A stretch of DNA of 64,000 bases from Metopolophium dirhodum (taxonomy: Eukaryota > Arthropoda > Insecta > Hemiptera > Aphididae), in NCBI RefSeq assembly GCF_019925205.1, contig NC_083560.1:35696270-35760269 (forward strand), written 5' to 3'. How positions within the stretch are numbered: the stretch's first letter is position 1; the number at the start of each line of letters is the position of its first letter. A program made the position numbers and the translations under genes. A model generated the notes under the pieces. That model ran no database searches and was not told where the DNA came from. It was given only the letters and a program-made list of their open reading frames with translations. Below, in pieces: positions 24,390-35,794 of this stretch.

Positions 24390-25017
24390 ATTGTCTATTA
24401 TATTTAATATTCAGAATTTTGAAGGGGGTATTAAAACTTGTTTCCCTATTATAGGGGAGTCAAATTTGTAGTGCCAATATTTTAAGTATCGTACAAAACT
24501 GATAATATTTAAGTTTAAGCAATAACGTGGAACGATTAAAGATTCTATAGTTACCTAGGTAATGTTTGTTGAATATAACAATAAAAATATAACAAAATTC
24601 AATTGACGAAAAATGTCTGTTTTAATGTTTTATACGTTTGAAATTTTGTCAAAATTTTGTCAAAATTTCATAAACAATCGCGGTCATAAAAAAAAATATG
24701 TGGCTAATTAAACTGAGTAACCTAGTAAATAGTAATAGGTACACATACTCCATCAACCTCGTCAAAATGTTTAGTTTAAAATCTTATTCGTCCTGTTTGA
24801 TAATTGTTTGGTATACAATAGTATTATTTATAAATTCAACGTTTGAATTATTTGAAACAAATAATGTAATATGTGTATATTACTGCAGACTGTAGTACTT
24901 ACCTATGTGAGATATAGAGGCATCCCATAAAAGGGGGCTATATACTGTAAATTGCGAGCTCAACCCTACCGTGAATTGCGCCACTGAATATATTTTCAAA
25001 ATTAACGTAATAAAATA
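24390..25017. other. Intergenic DNA
   Basis: AT-rich sequence without a recognisable gene or element. The open frame at 24698-24895 is low-complexity and unsupported. Confidence 0.35.
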
Positions 25018-25118
25018 AAAATGGTGAGCGAGTGGGTGTCGCTCTGCTGTACAGTAGGTTACAAGTGGGTTGCTGAAATGGATGGTGTTAAATTTGAATT
25101 TAATGATATAATATCCTT
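25018..25118 (+). repeat. Repeat R, left half of a split copy
   Basis: This is the 5' 100 bp of repeat R (GTCGCTCTGCTGTACAGTAG through TTTAATGATATAATATCC). It breaks off at 25118. The R sequence resumes at about 28706 (AAACGATTCTGAGCGAAGAT), so the two pieces are one copy split by the insertion at 25119-28696. Confidence 0.75.
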
Positions 25119-26067
25119 GGATCTACGACGTTTCAGCGCGGGCGATACGGCGAAAATTAATAGTAAAAAAAAATGTAATATTATGTAAAAACGTATTATA
25201 TAATATAATAAGTAATCTCAAATCATAATTTAGTCAAAATAATTATAATTATTTATAGGTAATACAGTTAAAAATGTATAAATACCACAGTCACTTTAAA
25301 TCATAAATAAAAAGAACTAAGAACAAGCCGTTTTTAAATTTATTAAAATAAACAAAATGTTTGATTTTTAACTTTTGTATTTGCCTATATCATTATAATC
25401 AATTTTATTGAAAATTAACACAAATGAATACATATGACATTGTATCAATTATTATAACTTAACTCGCTCAGAAATACAAAATATACAGATTCAGTTAGAA
25501 AATATTTTTAAAATTAATTGTGATAACAATAGGTATAATAAACCTAAATACACCAATGTAAATACGTACAAAATGTATACTAAACGACAAGTTTATCTTA
25601 TTGTTCAACATTCTACTATAACATTATGATTGTAATATTGTATCATTATTTAATTATTATAATTAATAATTATAAAGAAAAATATCAATAAATTTAAAAA
25701 GTCAAAGAAAACCCTTAGAAACATATGTAATATGCACAACCATGTTTAGTAAAATTTAAAAAAAAATTATTGGTTCCTTGCATTTATTAATATCCTTAGA
25801 TTAGGTACTCTTCTATAAACTTAAATATTATAATAAAATATTGTTTTTAAAGAACCCGGTGCCAGCTTTTCAAATTGTTCGCAGTTCTATACAATTTTAT
25901 ATTTTAGTTGCCACCTCAGTTATAATACTTTTCCATTAAACTACCCGATTCCTATTTGGGAGGGGTTGATAGGGTGTATTATATTGAAAAAATGACTTCA
26001 CGGAAATAATTCACAGGTCTTGTAGAATTATCAGATTTTGGTAACTATTTTTTTATCTGAAAGAAGA

Positions 26068-27250
26068 AAAAGGTGGGTAAATGGATGTCACTCGGCTGTA
26101 CAGTAGGTTACAAGTGGGTCACTGTAATGGATGGTGTTAAATTTGAATTCAATGATATAATATCATTGTATAAGAAAAACGATTCTAAGCGAAAACGGTC
26201 AGTCAGCCTATGATATAACCATAAATACCATAAATACCAAGTATATTTTACAATAATTTACAATGTTTTCCCTTCGTTGAGCTTGATTTTTGAACTAGGT
26301 ACTTCCTTGTTTCTATATATTTATTTTTGCATATTAGTATTTCGTAATCAATAAGCATCAAAAGTTCAATTTAAAAAAAAGGTGGGTAAATGGATGTCAC
26401 TCAGCTGTACAGTAGGTAACAAGTGGGTCACTGTAATGGATGGTGTTAAATTTGAATTCAATGATATATTATCATTGTATAAGAAAAACGATTCTGAGCG
26501 AAAACTGTCAGTCAGCCTATGATAATACCAAGTATATTTGATGATATTATTGTGAATAAAGTAATTTATATATAACATATTTACGTGGAGCCTTGTTTTC
26601 AATTTTCAATCCTTAGCTATAAAAGTTGAACATTTTATACATTTTTAACTACAAAATAATTATTAAATTATAAATTTGATAAATGTTGTCAAAATTTGAA
26701 CTTAAATGCTTATAAAAAAATTGTGCCTTTGTATTTTTAATATTTTTCAACTGTAACATTATATCAGTAGCCTTGCAATAAATTTTCACGTTTTTTCACC
26801 CAATGATATTTATAGAATAAAAATTGAAAATGTCCGTAAACAGCTCAAAATAAGTCAAAATATTTGGAAAATATTATGGTGTATAGAAAATGCTAATATA
26901 AACAATCAGTCAAAATTTCATGTACCTACGATCATTTGTTTTAGAATTGCACCAAAAACCAAAATCGATTTTCTCGAAAACAGATTTTGCGTAAAAATTC
27001 GCGTTTTTCCTTAATTTTGCTTTCGTTTTTTACGTCACTTTTGAAAACAACTGTGAAAAAGATTTTTACTTTTGATCCCCCAAAGTACCAACTAGATTCA
27101 CTTTCCTATCAGAAAAGTTACTGTTGAAGAAATCCAAGCATTTTACTGTCCTAAAAGGTGATGACAGACACAAAAAAAAAAATAAATAAATAAAAAAAAA
27201 CACACAATTGTAAAATCAATACATTCATCGCTTCACTCAGAATTCAAAAT
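26068..27250 (+). repeat. Two repeat R copies within the captured segment
   Basis: A truncated copy (26068-26255) and a longer one (26378-27250, from GGTGGGTAAATGGATGTCAC to CATCGCTTCACTCAG) lie head to tail. Both are also present in reverse in the intact membralin intron, so they were already there when the segment was copied. The stretch 26253-26880, including about 125 bp before the second copy, also matches 37691-38330. Confidence 0.8.
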
Positions 27251-27630
27251 TCCTACAGACCGCATTGAACTTTGATTGTTTAAAATAATGATGTAATATA
27301 ATTTATAAATAAATGCTTAAAATTGTAATTTGGTTTTTTTTTGCAAATTATTAAGTTTGAGATAAAAATATTGAAAAACGGCGTTTGATGCGTAGAATGT
27401 TACCCTCTATTAGTTAAAAAAAAAATTATCAAATTTGGTTTTTTCTACAGAACAGAATCATTATTCCCGTAGAGTGTATTTCTATGTGTAAAATTTTATT
27501 GGCACCGGGCGCCTTATAAGTAGATATATTTTAAGAAGATTGGTTTCTAATACCTAGGTATTAAATTAATTAATTGCATTAAGAACAATAAGACCATTTT
27601 TTCTAAAATTAATAACTTTTGGGTACTTAC

Positions 27631-28071
27631 TCAGGGTTAGACGTTTTAATGAAATCATTGAACAGTGAAAAATTCTCATTTATTTTGTATAATACATTTT
27701 CTAATCTGTATTCACGTTCAAAAATATTTTCTTCTGTTAAGAATTTGTTTATTTTGCCTTTTTGTTCCGGATAGCGTTCATAATTTTGAATTATCTCCAC
27801 TTTTAGTATACCATTTTTGGGCCAAATATTTATGACATGGTCCAAACAATGAGCTGGTTGCGATAACTTTATATGAAAATTAACAAATGCATACAAAACT
27901 AATATTGCCTAAAATCAAAAAACGCAAATATTACAACACTGGGTAGTTCTAAACACTGACGTTTGGTACGTAGGTATAATGTGAAAACTTACCTCAAATA
28001 GAAATACAAATTCTATAACTCTCCTTACATTTCTTGGAAATAATTGCATGTATTTCGTTGAGAATCTGAAG
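27631..28071 (-). pseudogene. Partial membralin copy (exon 1 fragment and exon 2)
   Basis: Complement 28071-27993 is the 3' part of membralin coding exon 1 (RFSTKYMQLFPRNVRRVIEF and on), lacking the start codon and first ~16 residues. Complement 27908-27631 is all of exon 2, with intact GT/AG sites. Exon 2 differs from the parent by Lys for Arg (ILKVEI against ILRVEI). The following exons are absent, so no full protein can be made. It points away from the intact gene 11.9 kb downstream. Confidence 0.95.
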
Positions 28072-28325
28072 CTATAAAAGTTGAACATTTTATACATTTT
28101 TAACTACAAAATAATTATTACATTTTAAATTTGATAAATTCTGTCAAAATTCGAATTTTATATGCAAATAAAAAAAAACTATGCTTATGTATTTTTAATA
28201 TTTTTCTACTGCTATTGATACTGCTACTGCTTTGACAGATACAAAAATAAAAAAAATTTAAAAATTTAAAAAAAACACATCATTGTAAAATCAATACATC
28301 CATCGCTCCGCTCAGAATCTAAAAT
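28072..28325 (+). repeat. Repeat R 3' fragment at the capture breakpoint
   Basis: The sequence switches from membralin exon 1 to the internal part of R (CTATAAAAGTTGAACATTTT) and runs to the R 3' end (CATCGCTCCGCTCAGAATC). The membralin parent has no R here, so R was joined to the fragment during or before capture. Confidence 0.7.
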
Positions 28326-28705
28326 ATAGTTATAATTATTTATAGGTAATACAGTTAAAAATGTATGAATACCATCGACTTTTGACATAATACATATTTA
28401 GGTACTTACCTTTTACGAATGATAAAAAAAATATTCGTGATTATGGTTTAACACAAAATACTTGACTATACGTATAGGTAGGTACTTCACTGTCCGCAGA
28501 CTAACTAAATTATAAAATTATAAAATTATCAAGGCATTCATATCGACTATCGTGTAATAATAATAACAATAACTTATAATAATAAAGATAACATTCCTAT
28601 ACCACACGCCATGAGACAATGTTACAGATAAGTAAATTGCCGTATCGCCGAAACAGTCACGCGCCGAAACGGACATCGCCGAAAAGTCCCATTCCCAATA
28701 TCTTT

Positions 28706-28960
28706 TTATAAGGAAAACGATTCTGAGCGAAGATGGTCAGTCAGTCTATGATATTAGTAACTACTAAGTATATTTGATGATATTATTGTGAATAAAGTAA
28801 TTTATATATAACCTATTTACGTGGAACCTTGTTTCAAATTTTCAATTCTTAGATATAAAAGTTGAACATTTTATACAATTTTAACAACAAAAAAATTATT
28901 ATTACATTTTAAATTTGATAAATTTTGTCAAAATTCAAACTTTAAGTATCTATCAAGTAT
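28706..28960 (+). repeat. Repeat R, right half of the split copy
   Basis: R resumes with AAACGATTCTGAGCGAAGAT, then GATGATATTATTGTGAATAA and TTTACGTGGAACCTTG, continuing the copy begun at 25018. It ends by running into a LINE fragment. Confidence 0.7.
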
Positions 28961-29213
28961 CGATCGACCAAGTGAACAGTATAGAGATTTTAGAGCTGTT
29001 GGATTATTGAAATCAGAATATATAATATATTCTACTTACGAAACCTAACATTGAAGACGATTTAATTATGACAAATGTATAATTATCATTGAGCAATAAG
29101 GAAGAGTCAAAATATAGACCAAGATCTTTAATATGAGAAAATCTAGCCAGCTCAATACCATTTAAATAATATTTATAATTTTGAATTATGCGCTTTTTAG
29201 AATATGACATCAT
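28940..29213 (-). pseudogene. LINE reverse transcriptase fragment
   Basis: A 66-codon minus frame (29013-29213) carries HIKDLGLYFDSSLLLNDNY and LGFVSR, the post-catalytic segment of a Jockey/I-type LINE. After a frame break, LKSLYCSL follows near 28950-28985. No catalytic motif remains. Confidence 0.65.
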
Positions 29214-29219
29214 TTCGTG

Positions 29220-31740
29220 ATATTAAAATATAGGTACTAAGATACTACATATTATACTAAGATATGGACTGTACCTGTTTACGCTGCCATGTTATTTTTC
29301 TTTGATAACAATATAGAATATATGCCCAATATCAATAACCTTGTATATTTAAGCCATGGTATTTTCTATATTGACCGCATAAAAAAGTAAATAACCAAAA
29401 ATACTCAGCTTAAATATGAATAACCATCTATGTTAAATATCGATGTATTTTTTCTACCATAAAATGTGTACAAATACACAAAGTTCATCCTAACCTAGAA
29501 TTTAAAATTCCCTGGATTCTTAACTTTGTCATTTATGGTGAAACCGCTGTATAGGTACATGGGTTATCATAATTTTTGTTTATACTAAAATTCAATAAAT
29601 TTGATTATATTGAACAAATTAATACAATAGCCGATAAGTTGAATTAATATTATTTGTATATTATCATATTTGTATATAATAATATATTTTAGATGTTTCA
29701 ATTACCCACAAATAATATGATTATGAATAATAAAATCTTTCTTTTTCGTTAAAAATATCTAATTTCGTCCAAATTTAAACAACAAATATGTTTTGAAAAT
29801 CTGTGTTTATATATTTATTTAAATTTTTTGGTTACTAAAAACTTGAAAACTGACAATGTCCGTAAACAGCTCAAAACAAGTCAATTTTATGGTGTATAGA
29901 ACATGAGAATTTAAAAATTCAGTCAAATTTGCATGTATTTACAGCTATTCATTTTTGAATTACAACAAGGTAGACAAACTTATAAGAAATCTTCTATTCA
30001 ATTTTCATATCTTAGATTTAAAAAGAAAATTTTTATGAATTTCTAACTCAAAATAATTTGTTAATTTTCGTGATTTTTACATATTTTGTCAAGATTTGAA
30101 CTTTAAATGCTTATAAAAAAAAACTGTGACTAAGGATTTTTAATATTTTTCAAATGTTATTAAAACAATGTAGGAGCCTCGTATTAAATTTTTAAGCTTT
30201 TTTACCCAACAAACATAATTTTATTGACGTTTGTAGAAAAAAAACTGAGAAAAAATTGGAAACTGTAAATGTCCGTACACAGTAATAAATAGTTCAAAAC
30301 ACATCATAATATTTTGAAAATTTTTTCGTGTATAGAAAATCCTAATATAAACAACCAAACAAAAAGTCATGTTTCTACGGTCATGTGTCTTAGAGTTCGA
30401 AACCGATGTTGTGTGAAAATTCCCGTTTCTCCTTATTTTTTTTTTTTTGTTTTTCCCGGCGCTTTTGATTTTTACTTTTAGTATATGAATTTTGTTTAAA
30501 ATAATATTATATTATATACCTACTATAATTTTAAAAGTTTTACTCCGTACAGCGTACATGGTACCTAAATGTTATTAATATAACTCCTAGATGTTATCTA
30601 TACACAAAAAATGTATTTTTGTCTGTCTGCCTATAGAGACTCAAAAACTACTTGACTGTTTTCAATACTAGTTATATATCTAACCTAACCTAACCTAACC
30701 AATAGATTCCTTGAGACTTGTTTATAGCTTATCTTTTCAACCCCGATAGGTAAATAAAGGACTGCTCACAGTTCACATATGCGTTTTAGTTTCCAGCTCA
30801 CGAAAAAAAGAAATAATTTTTTTATTTATTTATTGGGTTGCCGTATTGATTACATATTACTTTTAAAAATAGTAGACATATTATATTACATATACCTTAA
30901 ATATTTTTTCACAAATATATTTTTTAATAAGAACAAATCTTTAGCAATGCGGGACAGTTAGTTATGTATATTACCTAATAATTATATATATCTACGACCT
31001 AGTTTTGAATATACATAAAACAGACAACTAATTACCTATATTTTATGTAACTTTTATAAAGCACTCAATTCAAATGGACAAGTGTTTTTTCCTCACGTTT
31101 TAAAAATATTTCTATATCGTCATGTTTAATGTTAAAAATGGGAAAAAAAATATATTTTACAGAAGGTACCTACAATACTAATCAGTAATCACAAATGTTT
31201 ATATTTATTATAAGCAATTATCTGTAGTTCTCCCGTTTTAGTATACACTATACCTACCTATATGGGTAGGGCGTTTCCTTAATGTTTATTACATTTCTGG
31301 TTATCCTATGTCGATTAAAAGCATTCCTAAAAAAAAGACATTAGCATTAAATTATTGGCTATTTAGACTCGTCTGGTAGACTATGGAAACGATTTGTACT
31401 AATCGAAAATTCTTGAGTCTTAGTTAGTATACTATAGTTGTTCGTGCACTGTGCGTGTGCAGATGTTTCGCTACCGCGTCATGGGTATTATTTTTTGTAT
31501 TTTTTACAAACAGCCTTGATCATTCATGAATTATTATTTTATTCGATTCACCACGTGTAAACCGACAACTCTAGTGTAGTATATATGTAAATGGGTATTT
31601 ATAATTTAAATATATAACTGTGACAAGAAGAATAATTCACTATTGTTGTGTCGTTGTAGTTGTTCCTGTACCTACATTTTCCAAGGCCATAATACATAAA
31701 CGCATGCAAGGCACTGCAGATTTTTATACCTGCAGCAGAC
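29220..31740. other. Intergenic DNA with diverged repeat R and a short telomere-like tract
   Basis: 29820-30490 contains diverged R sequence (GACAATGTCCGTAAACAGCT, TTAATTTTCGTGATTTTTAC). 30680-30700 is four CCTAA units. No gene is recognised up to the LINE ORF1 at 31741, though 31430-31740 may be the 5' leader of that element. Confidence 0.45.
30680..30700. repeat. Short interstitial TTAGG-type telomeric tract
   Basis: CTAACCTAACCTAACCTAAC is four copies of CCTAA, the complement of the insect telomere repeat TTAGG. A three-unit tract, GGTTAGGTTAGGTTAG, also occurs at 38641-38656. They are too short to exclude chance. Confidence 0.5.
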
Positions 31741-32481
31741 ATGGATCAATACAGAATTAAAATGGGAACGTCTTCTCTGGAGAGGAACAACCGTAACATC
31801 CAAGCCAACCGCGGTGAGCATACTTACAATTATTTAACGAGTACCTCGTTATTTTCGGAACCCACTAATACTCGGGACAATTTTACTGATCAAAGTAAGA
31901 TCATAAAAGATCTCCAAATAAACGTATCTTCGTTGAGTCTTGCACACGGGATATTTAACGATATGATACATAAATTAAACACTGAATTGGTCAAAGTTAA
32001 AAACGAGAGAGATACTATGGCTGATGAAATTGCGATGCTAAGAGATTCAATCGATGGTATTCGTGAATCGTTGTGCCGAAAACTGGACAATGGCTTTTAT
32101 GACGTTACGGCGGAGGTTCAAGAGCGGTATGAAAGATCTAAGAATGTACTAGTTTTCCATGTTCCCGATTCGAAGGATGAGACACCAGAGGTGTTGCGTG
32201 TTGTCGTTGTTAATTTACTGAAGGTTTTGAAATATAAATATGACTTCCCGGAAATTAAACGGTTAGGTTATTATCGTGGACTGAATCGTCCCATTCGAAT
32301 GACATTTAAATCGACCGATTATGTCCAGATGGTTTTGAAACATAAAACTAAACTTCATGCTTCGGAATATTTTAAAAACACTTGGATTGGCGAGGACAGG
32401 ACAATGACTCAGAGGCTTAAATTTAAATCTCAATCTCGTCAACCATCGGAAACCAATGGAAATAATAAAATTCAAGATTGA
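31741..32481 (+). CDS. LINE ORF1-type protein with coiled coil and RRM-like region
   Basis: An intact 246-codon frame starts at ATG 31741. Residues about 50-115 form a heptad-rich stretch (IIKDLQINVSSLSLAHGIFN, then NTELVKVKNERDTMADEIAM) likely to be a coiled coil. Residues 128-230 resemble the RRM-like nucleic-acid-binding domain of LINE ORF1 proteins (SKNVLVFHVPDS, IKRLGYYRG, RPIRMTFKS, TWIGEDRTMTQRLKFKSQ). Known role: ORF1p binds LINE RNA. No ORF2 (endonuclease or reverse transcriptase) follows, and the next kilobase has no LINE sequence I recognise. It is either a 3'-truncated young LINE, unusual because LINEs normally lose the 5' end, or a domesticated copy. Base composition is more balanced than its surroundings. 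Confidence 0.65.
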   Translation: MDQYRIKMGTSSLERNNRNIQANRGEHTYNYLTSTSLFSEPTNTRDNFTDQSKIIKDLQINVSSLSLAHGIFNDMIHKLNTELVKVKNERDTMADEIAMLRDSIDGIRESLCRKLDNGFYDVTAEVQERYERSKNVLVFHVPDSKDETPEVLRVVVVNLLKVLKYKYDFPEIKRLGYYRGLNRPIRMTFKSTDYVQMVLKHKTKLHASEYFKNTWIGEDRTMTQRLKFKSQSRQPSETNGNNKIQD

Positions 32482-33735
32482 TATTCAGAAGAAAAAAATG
32501 TTAACTCTATTTTATACATTATTATGTAACATTAGTTTAGCAATAATAGTATTAATGTATTTTTTATTTGCAGTTATTATCACTAAAATAAAATAGATTA
32601 CCTATATACCTACTAAGTTGCTATTATATTTTTTTAAGTAGGTACGAACGCGAAGTTTGAACAATAATTATTTTATATAACTTGAGTATAATAATAGGTA
32701 TTGCTACCTAATGTTATAATATATAAGCCCTACTTAGGAATTTTAAGGACCGGGGCAATTTTTTTGTGGGGTTAGGTTATGGTTAGGGTTGTTTCTTTAA
32801 TTTAAATTATAAATTCAATTTTGTGGTATTGTTTTTTAAATTCAATTTATTTTTCGAGATTATAAATAAAATACACAATAAGTCCATACCTAAGTAAATA
32901 TTAATTGTTGATAAATATATATAAATTCTATATGACGATAATTATGTCAGGCCCTCCTAGCCCCCCCCCCCCCCCCCCCAGTAGTGTGTTGGTATAATGT
33001 TATTATGCTTAAATTTTTATAATATTTATACCATTGAGATAAACTTTTTTATTATTGTATTATTATTAACTATAGGTACTTAAGTAATAATTATTCATAT
33101 ATTATTTCACACACATATTATGACAAATATATATTATTATATAATTGTATACATTATATATATTGTAATAATATCTACTTAAATCTATTTAATCAAATAT
33201 TTTATCGATAGTAATGATTTTAAATTATTACAGTGTTTATTTACAAAATAATTTATGGTAATTCAGAAACCGTGTTTTATTGAATTCTTTACATTATTTA
33301 TTTATTCCTTGTGAAATATATGTAGCTTAAATTTATTATATTGTATTATTGTATTATTGTATTCTACTTTACTTATAAAAATTGAGGTTTTAGTTTTCAC
33401 ACAATAAATAAACCATTATATTATATAATTTTATTTACGAATATTAATAACAAAGTACAAAAACATAAAATGTTTACGAAATACGAATGATATTATATTC
33501 TATTTCAGACTATAGTGGTACTCGTAATATTGAACTTGGATTAAAACTATCATAAGTAAGCCTGTGTACAAATTAAAGTTCTGAAAGTACGAAAAAAAAA
33601 TAATAATTAAATATAGGTACATTTAATAAAATATGGATTTTTTACAGTTACCATCTACCAAAATATATAGCTCTGAATGTGATTCAGGTAATTATTACAT
33701 TTATATAAGTTAGTTATGACTTATGGTACACAAGG
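32482..33735. other. Intergenic AT-rich DNA
   Basis: No gene is seen. A run of about 18 C lies at 32962-32979. AATAAAATAGATT at 32587 could serve as a polyadenylation signal for the ORF1-type gene. Confidence 0.4.
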
Positions 33736-33743
33736 GTTTTTTT

Positions 33744-35779
33744 CAAAGCTGGGCAGTAACGAGTTAAAAAATTAAAGTTAATTTAATTTAAACTTTTTAA
33801 CTTAACTAGTTACTTTTGGCTTTTCATTAACTTAACTGTTAACTTACTAAATTTCTTTCTTAATTAACGTGAAATGAACAGGTTAATTTTTCATTTCAAG
33901 AAGTGAGTTAAGTTAATTTATTTTGTTTTTAATTTTATAATTTATCACTATTTCAGTCTATTTCGTTATCATGTCAAAAAAGGTGGATAAGTGGATGTCG
34001 CTCTGCTGTACAGTAGGTTACAAGTGGTTCACTGTAATGGATGGTGTTAAATTTGAATTCAACGATATAATATCATTGTATAAGAAAAACGATTCTGAAC
34101 GAAAACGGTCAGTCAGTCTATGATATTACTGAGTATATTTGATGATATAATTGTGAATAAAGTAATTTATATATTTCCTTATTTACGTGGAATCTTGTTT
34201 TAAATTTTCAATCCTTAGCTACAAAAGATGAACAATTTATAAATTTTTAACCACAAAATAATTAATAAATTATAAATTTGATAAATGTTGTCAAAATTTG
34301 AACTTTAAATGCTTATGAAAAAAAATTGTGCCTATGTATTTTTAATATTTTTCAACTGCTATTAGAACGATATATCAGGAGCCTTATATTATATTTTCAA
34401 GCTTTTTTACCCAACAAATAAAAATTTATTGATATTTATAGAAAAAAAAACTAAAAAAATTGAAAACTGACAATGTCCGTAAACAGCTCAAAAAGAGTCA
34501 AAATATTTTCAACATTTTATGGTGTATAGAAAATGCTAATATAAACATTCAGTGAAATTTTCAAGTATCTACAGTCATTCGTTTTTTAATTACAATAAAA
34601 TAAGAAAATTGTTACATGAGAAATCGAGTAAATATCAAATGTTGTAAAAATATAAATTTCAGACGCTCATAAAAATTTAATTTAAGTTTCTTCTAGACAT
34701 TTTTTTTTTGATAAAGGTAGACAAACTTATGAGTAATCTTATATTATATTTTCAAATCTTAGATTTAAAAAGAAAAATTTTTATGAATTCTCAACTCAAA
34801 ATAATTTGCTATTTTTCGTGATTTTTCCGTATTTTGTCAAAATTTGAACTTTAAATGCTTATAAATAAAAACTGTGACTAAGGATTTTTAATTTTTTTCA
34901 TCTGCCTTTGAAACAATAACCTAGGAGCCTTCTATTAAATTTTCAAGCTTTTTTACTCAACAGATAAAATTTTATTGATATTTATAGAAAAAAAAACTAA
35001 AAAAATTGAAAACTGACAATGGCCGTAAACAGCTCAAAAAAGAGTCAAAATATTTTGTAAATTTTATGGTGTATAGAAAATGCTAATATAAACATTCAGT
35101 CAATATTTCAAGTCCCTACGGTCATTTGTTTTAGAGTTACACCAAAAACCAAAATCGATTTTCTCGAAAACAGATTTTGCGTAAAAATTCCCGTTTTTCC
35201 TTAATTTTTCTTTTGTTTTTCACGTCACTTGTGAAAACTACTGGGAAATTTTTACTTTTGACCCCCCAAAGTACCAACTATATTCACTTTCCTATCAGAA
35301 AAGTTACTATTGAAGAAAATCCAAGCACTTTCACTGTCCTAAAAGGTTACACAAAAATAAAAAAATTAAAAAAAATTAAAAAATTAAAAAAAAATTTAAA
35401 AAAAAATAAAAACAACAACACACATCATTGTAAAATCAATACATTCATCGCTTCGCTCAGAATCTAAAATATGCATCGTAAATTGTTTTAAAGTTAAAAA
35501 TGTACATCATTCGAATCCAACTTATATGGAAATACTGTATGAAGTATTAACACTATATCCTATAATTGGGTTGGAAAAAAATTAGGTACGCTAGTGTTGT
35601 CTAAACAAATTAACTTTTTTTTAACTTAATAAGAAGTTAACAAAAAGTGTGTATTAACTTTTAACTTAACTGAGTTAATTTAGAGTTAAAATTAACTTTT
35701 AACTTTTAACTTTTTGTTATTGGTGCATATTAACTTAACTTAACTGAGTTAAAAAAAATCATTAACTTACCTTGCCTTG
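33744..35779. mobile_element. hAT-like MITE rich in GTTAACTTAA, split by repeat R
   Basis: The left end CAAAGCTGGGCAGTAACGAG and right end (complement CAAGGCAAGGTAAGTTAATG) are weak inverted repeats flanked by GTTTTTTT on both sides (33736-33743 and 35780-35787). Both inner arms consist of AGTTAA/TTAACT-type repetition. A full repeat R copy (33975-35468) lies in the middle. The T-rich flanks could match by chance, which lowers confidence. Confidence 0.5.
33975..35468 (+). repeat. Repeat R, longest copy in the window
   Basis: About 1.49 kb, from AAAAAAGGTGGATAAGTGG to CATCGCTTCGCTCAGAATC. The near-start GATTCTGAACG and the very end CGCTCAGAATC are inverted subterminal motifs. It is non-coding as far as I can see; the open frame at 35177-35467 is low-complexity. 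No target duplication was recognised. Confidence 0.75.
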
Positions 35780-35794
35780 GTTTTTTTTGCAGAT

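Larger units (their letters stand above)
25325..28071 (-). repeat. Left arm of 2.75-kb inverted duplication
   Basis: This arm is the reverse complement of 39988-42735. Coordinates sum to 68059 near the inner end and 68060 near the outer end, so only one net 1-bp indel separates them. Differences seen by eye are few (one Lys/Arg codon, a C/T near 27230 and 40820). The inner break is at GAATCTGAAG (28071) and the outer break at AAGCCG (25325). Confidence 0.95.
25119..28696. mobile_element. TIR element carrying a captured membralin fragment (Pack-MULE-like)
   Basis: The flanks AATATCCTT (25110-25118) and AATATCTTT (28697-28705) form a near-perfect 9-bp target duplication inside one repeat R copy. 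The inner ends are related inverted repeats: CGTTTCAGCGCG and CGATACGGCGAAAATT at 25130-25157, and at the right the complements of CGTTTCGGCGCG and CGATACGGC with an extra ~11 bp between. Between them lies a 2747-bp inverted copy of part of the membralin gene (25325-28071), plus an R 3' fragment (28072-28325). A 46-bp direct repeat on both sides of the cargo (about 25248-25295 and 28328-28373) marks where the cargo entered. A 9-bp duplication suggests the Mutator superfamily; no transposase is present. Confidence 0.6.

Noticed and set aside
26366..26602. Identical 78-codon frames at 26366-26602 (-) and 41458-41694 (+)
   Set aside because: They are antisense readings of repeat R inside the inverted duplication; their identity reflects recent copying, not coding constraint.
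32955..32982. Long C run as a possible regulatory or G-quadruplex site
   Set aside because: A simple homopolymer with no surrounding structure; also prone to sequencing-length error.
35177..35467. 96-codon plus frame with Lys-rich C-terminus
   Set aside because: It is the 3' part of repeat R; the Lys run is the A-rich tract before the R end.
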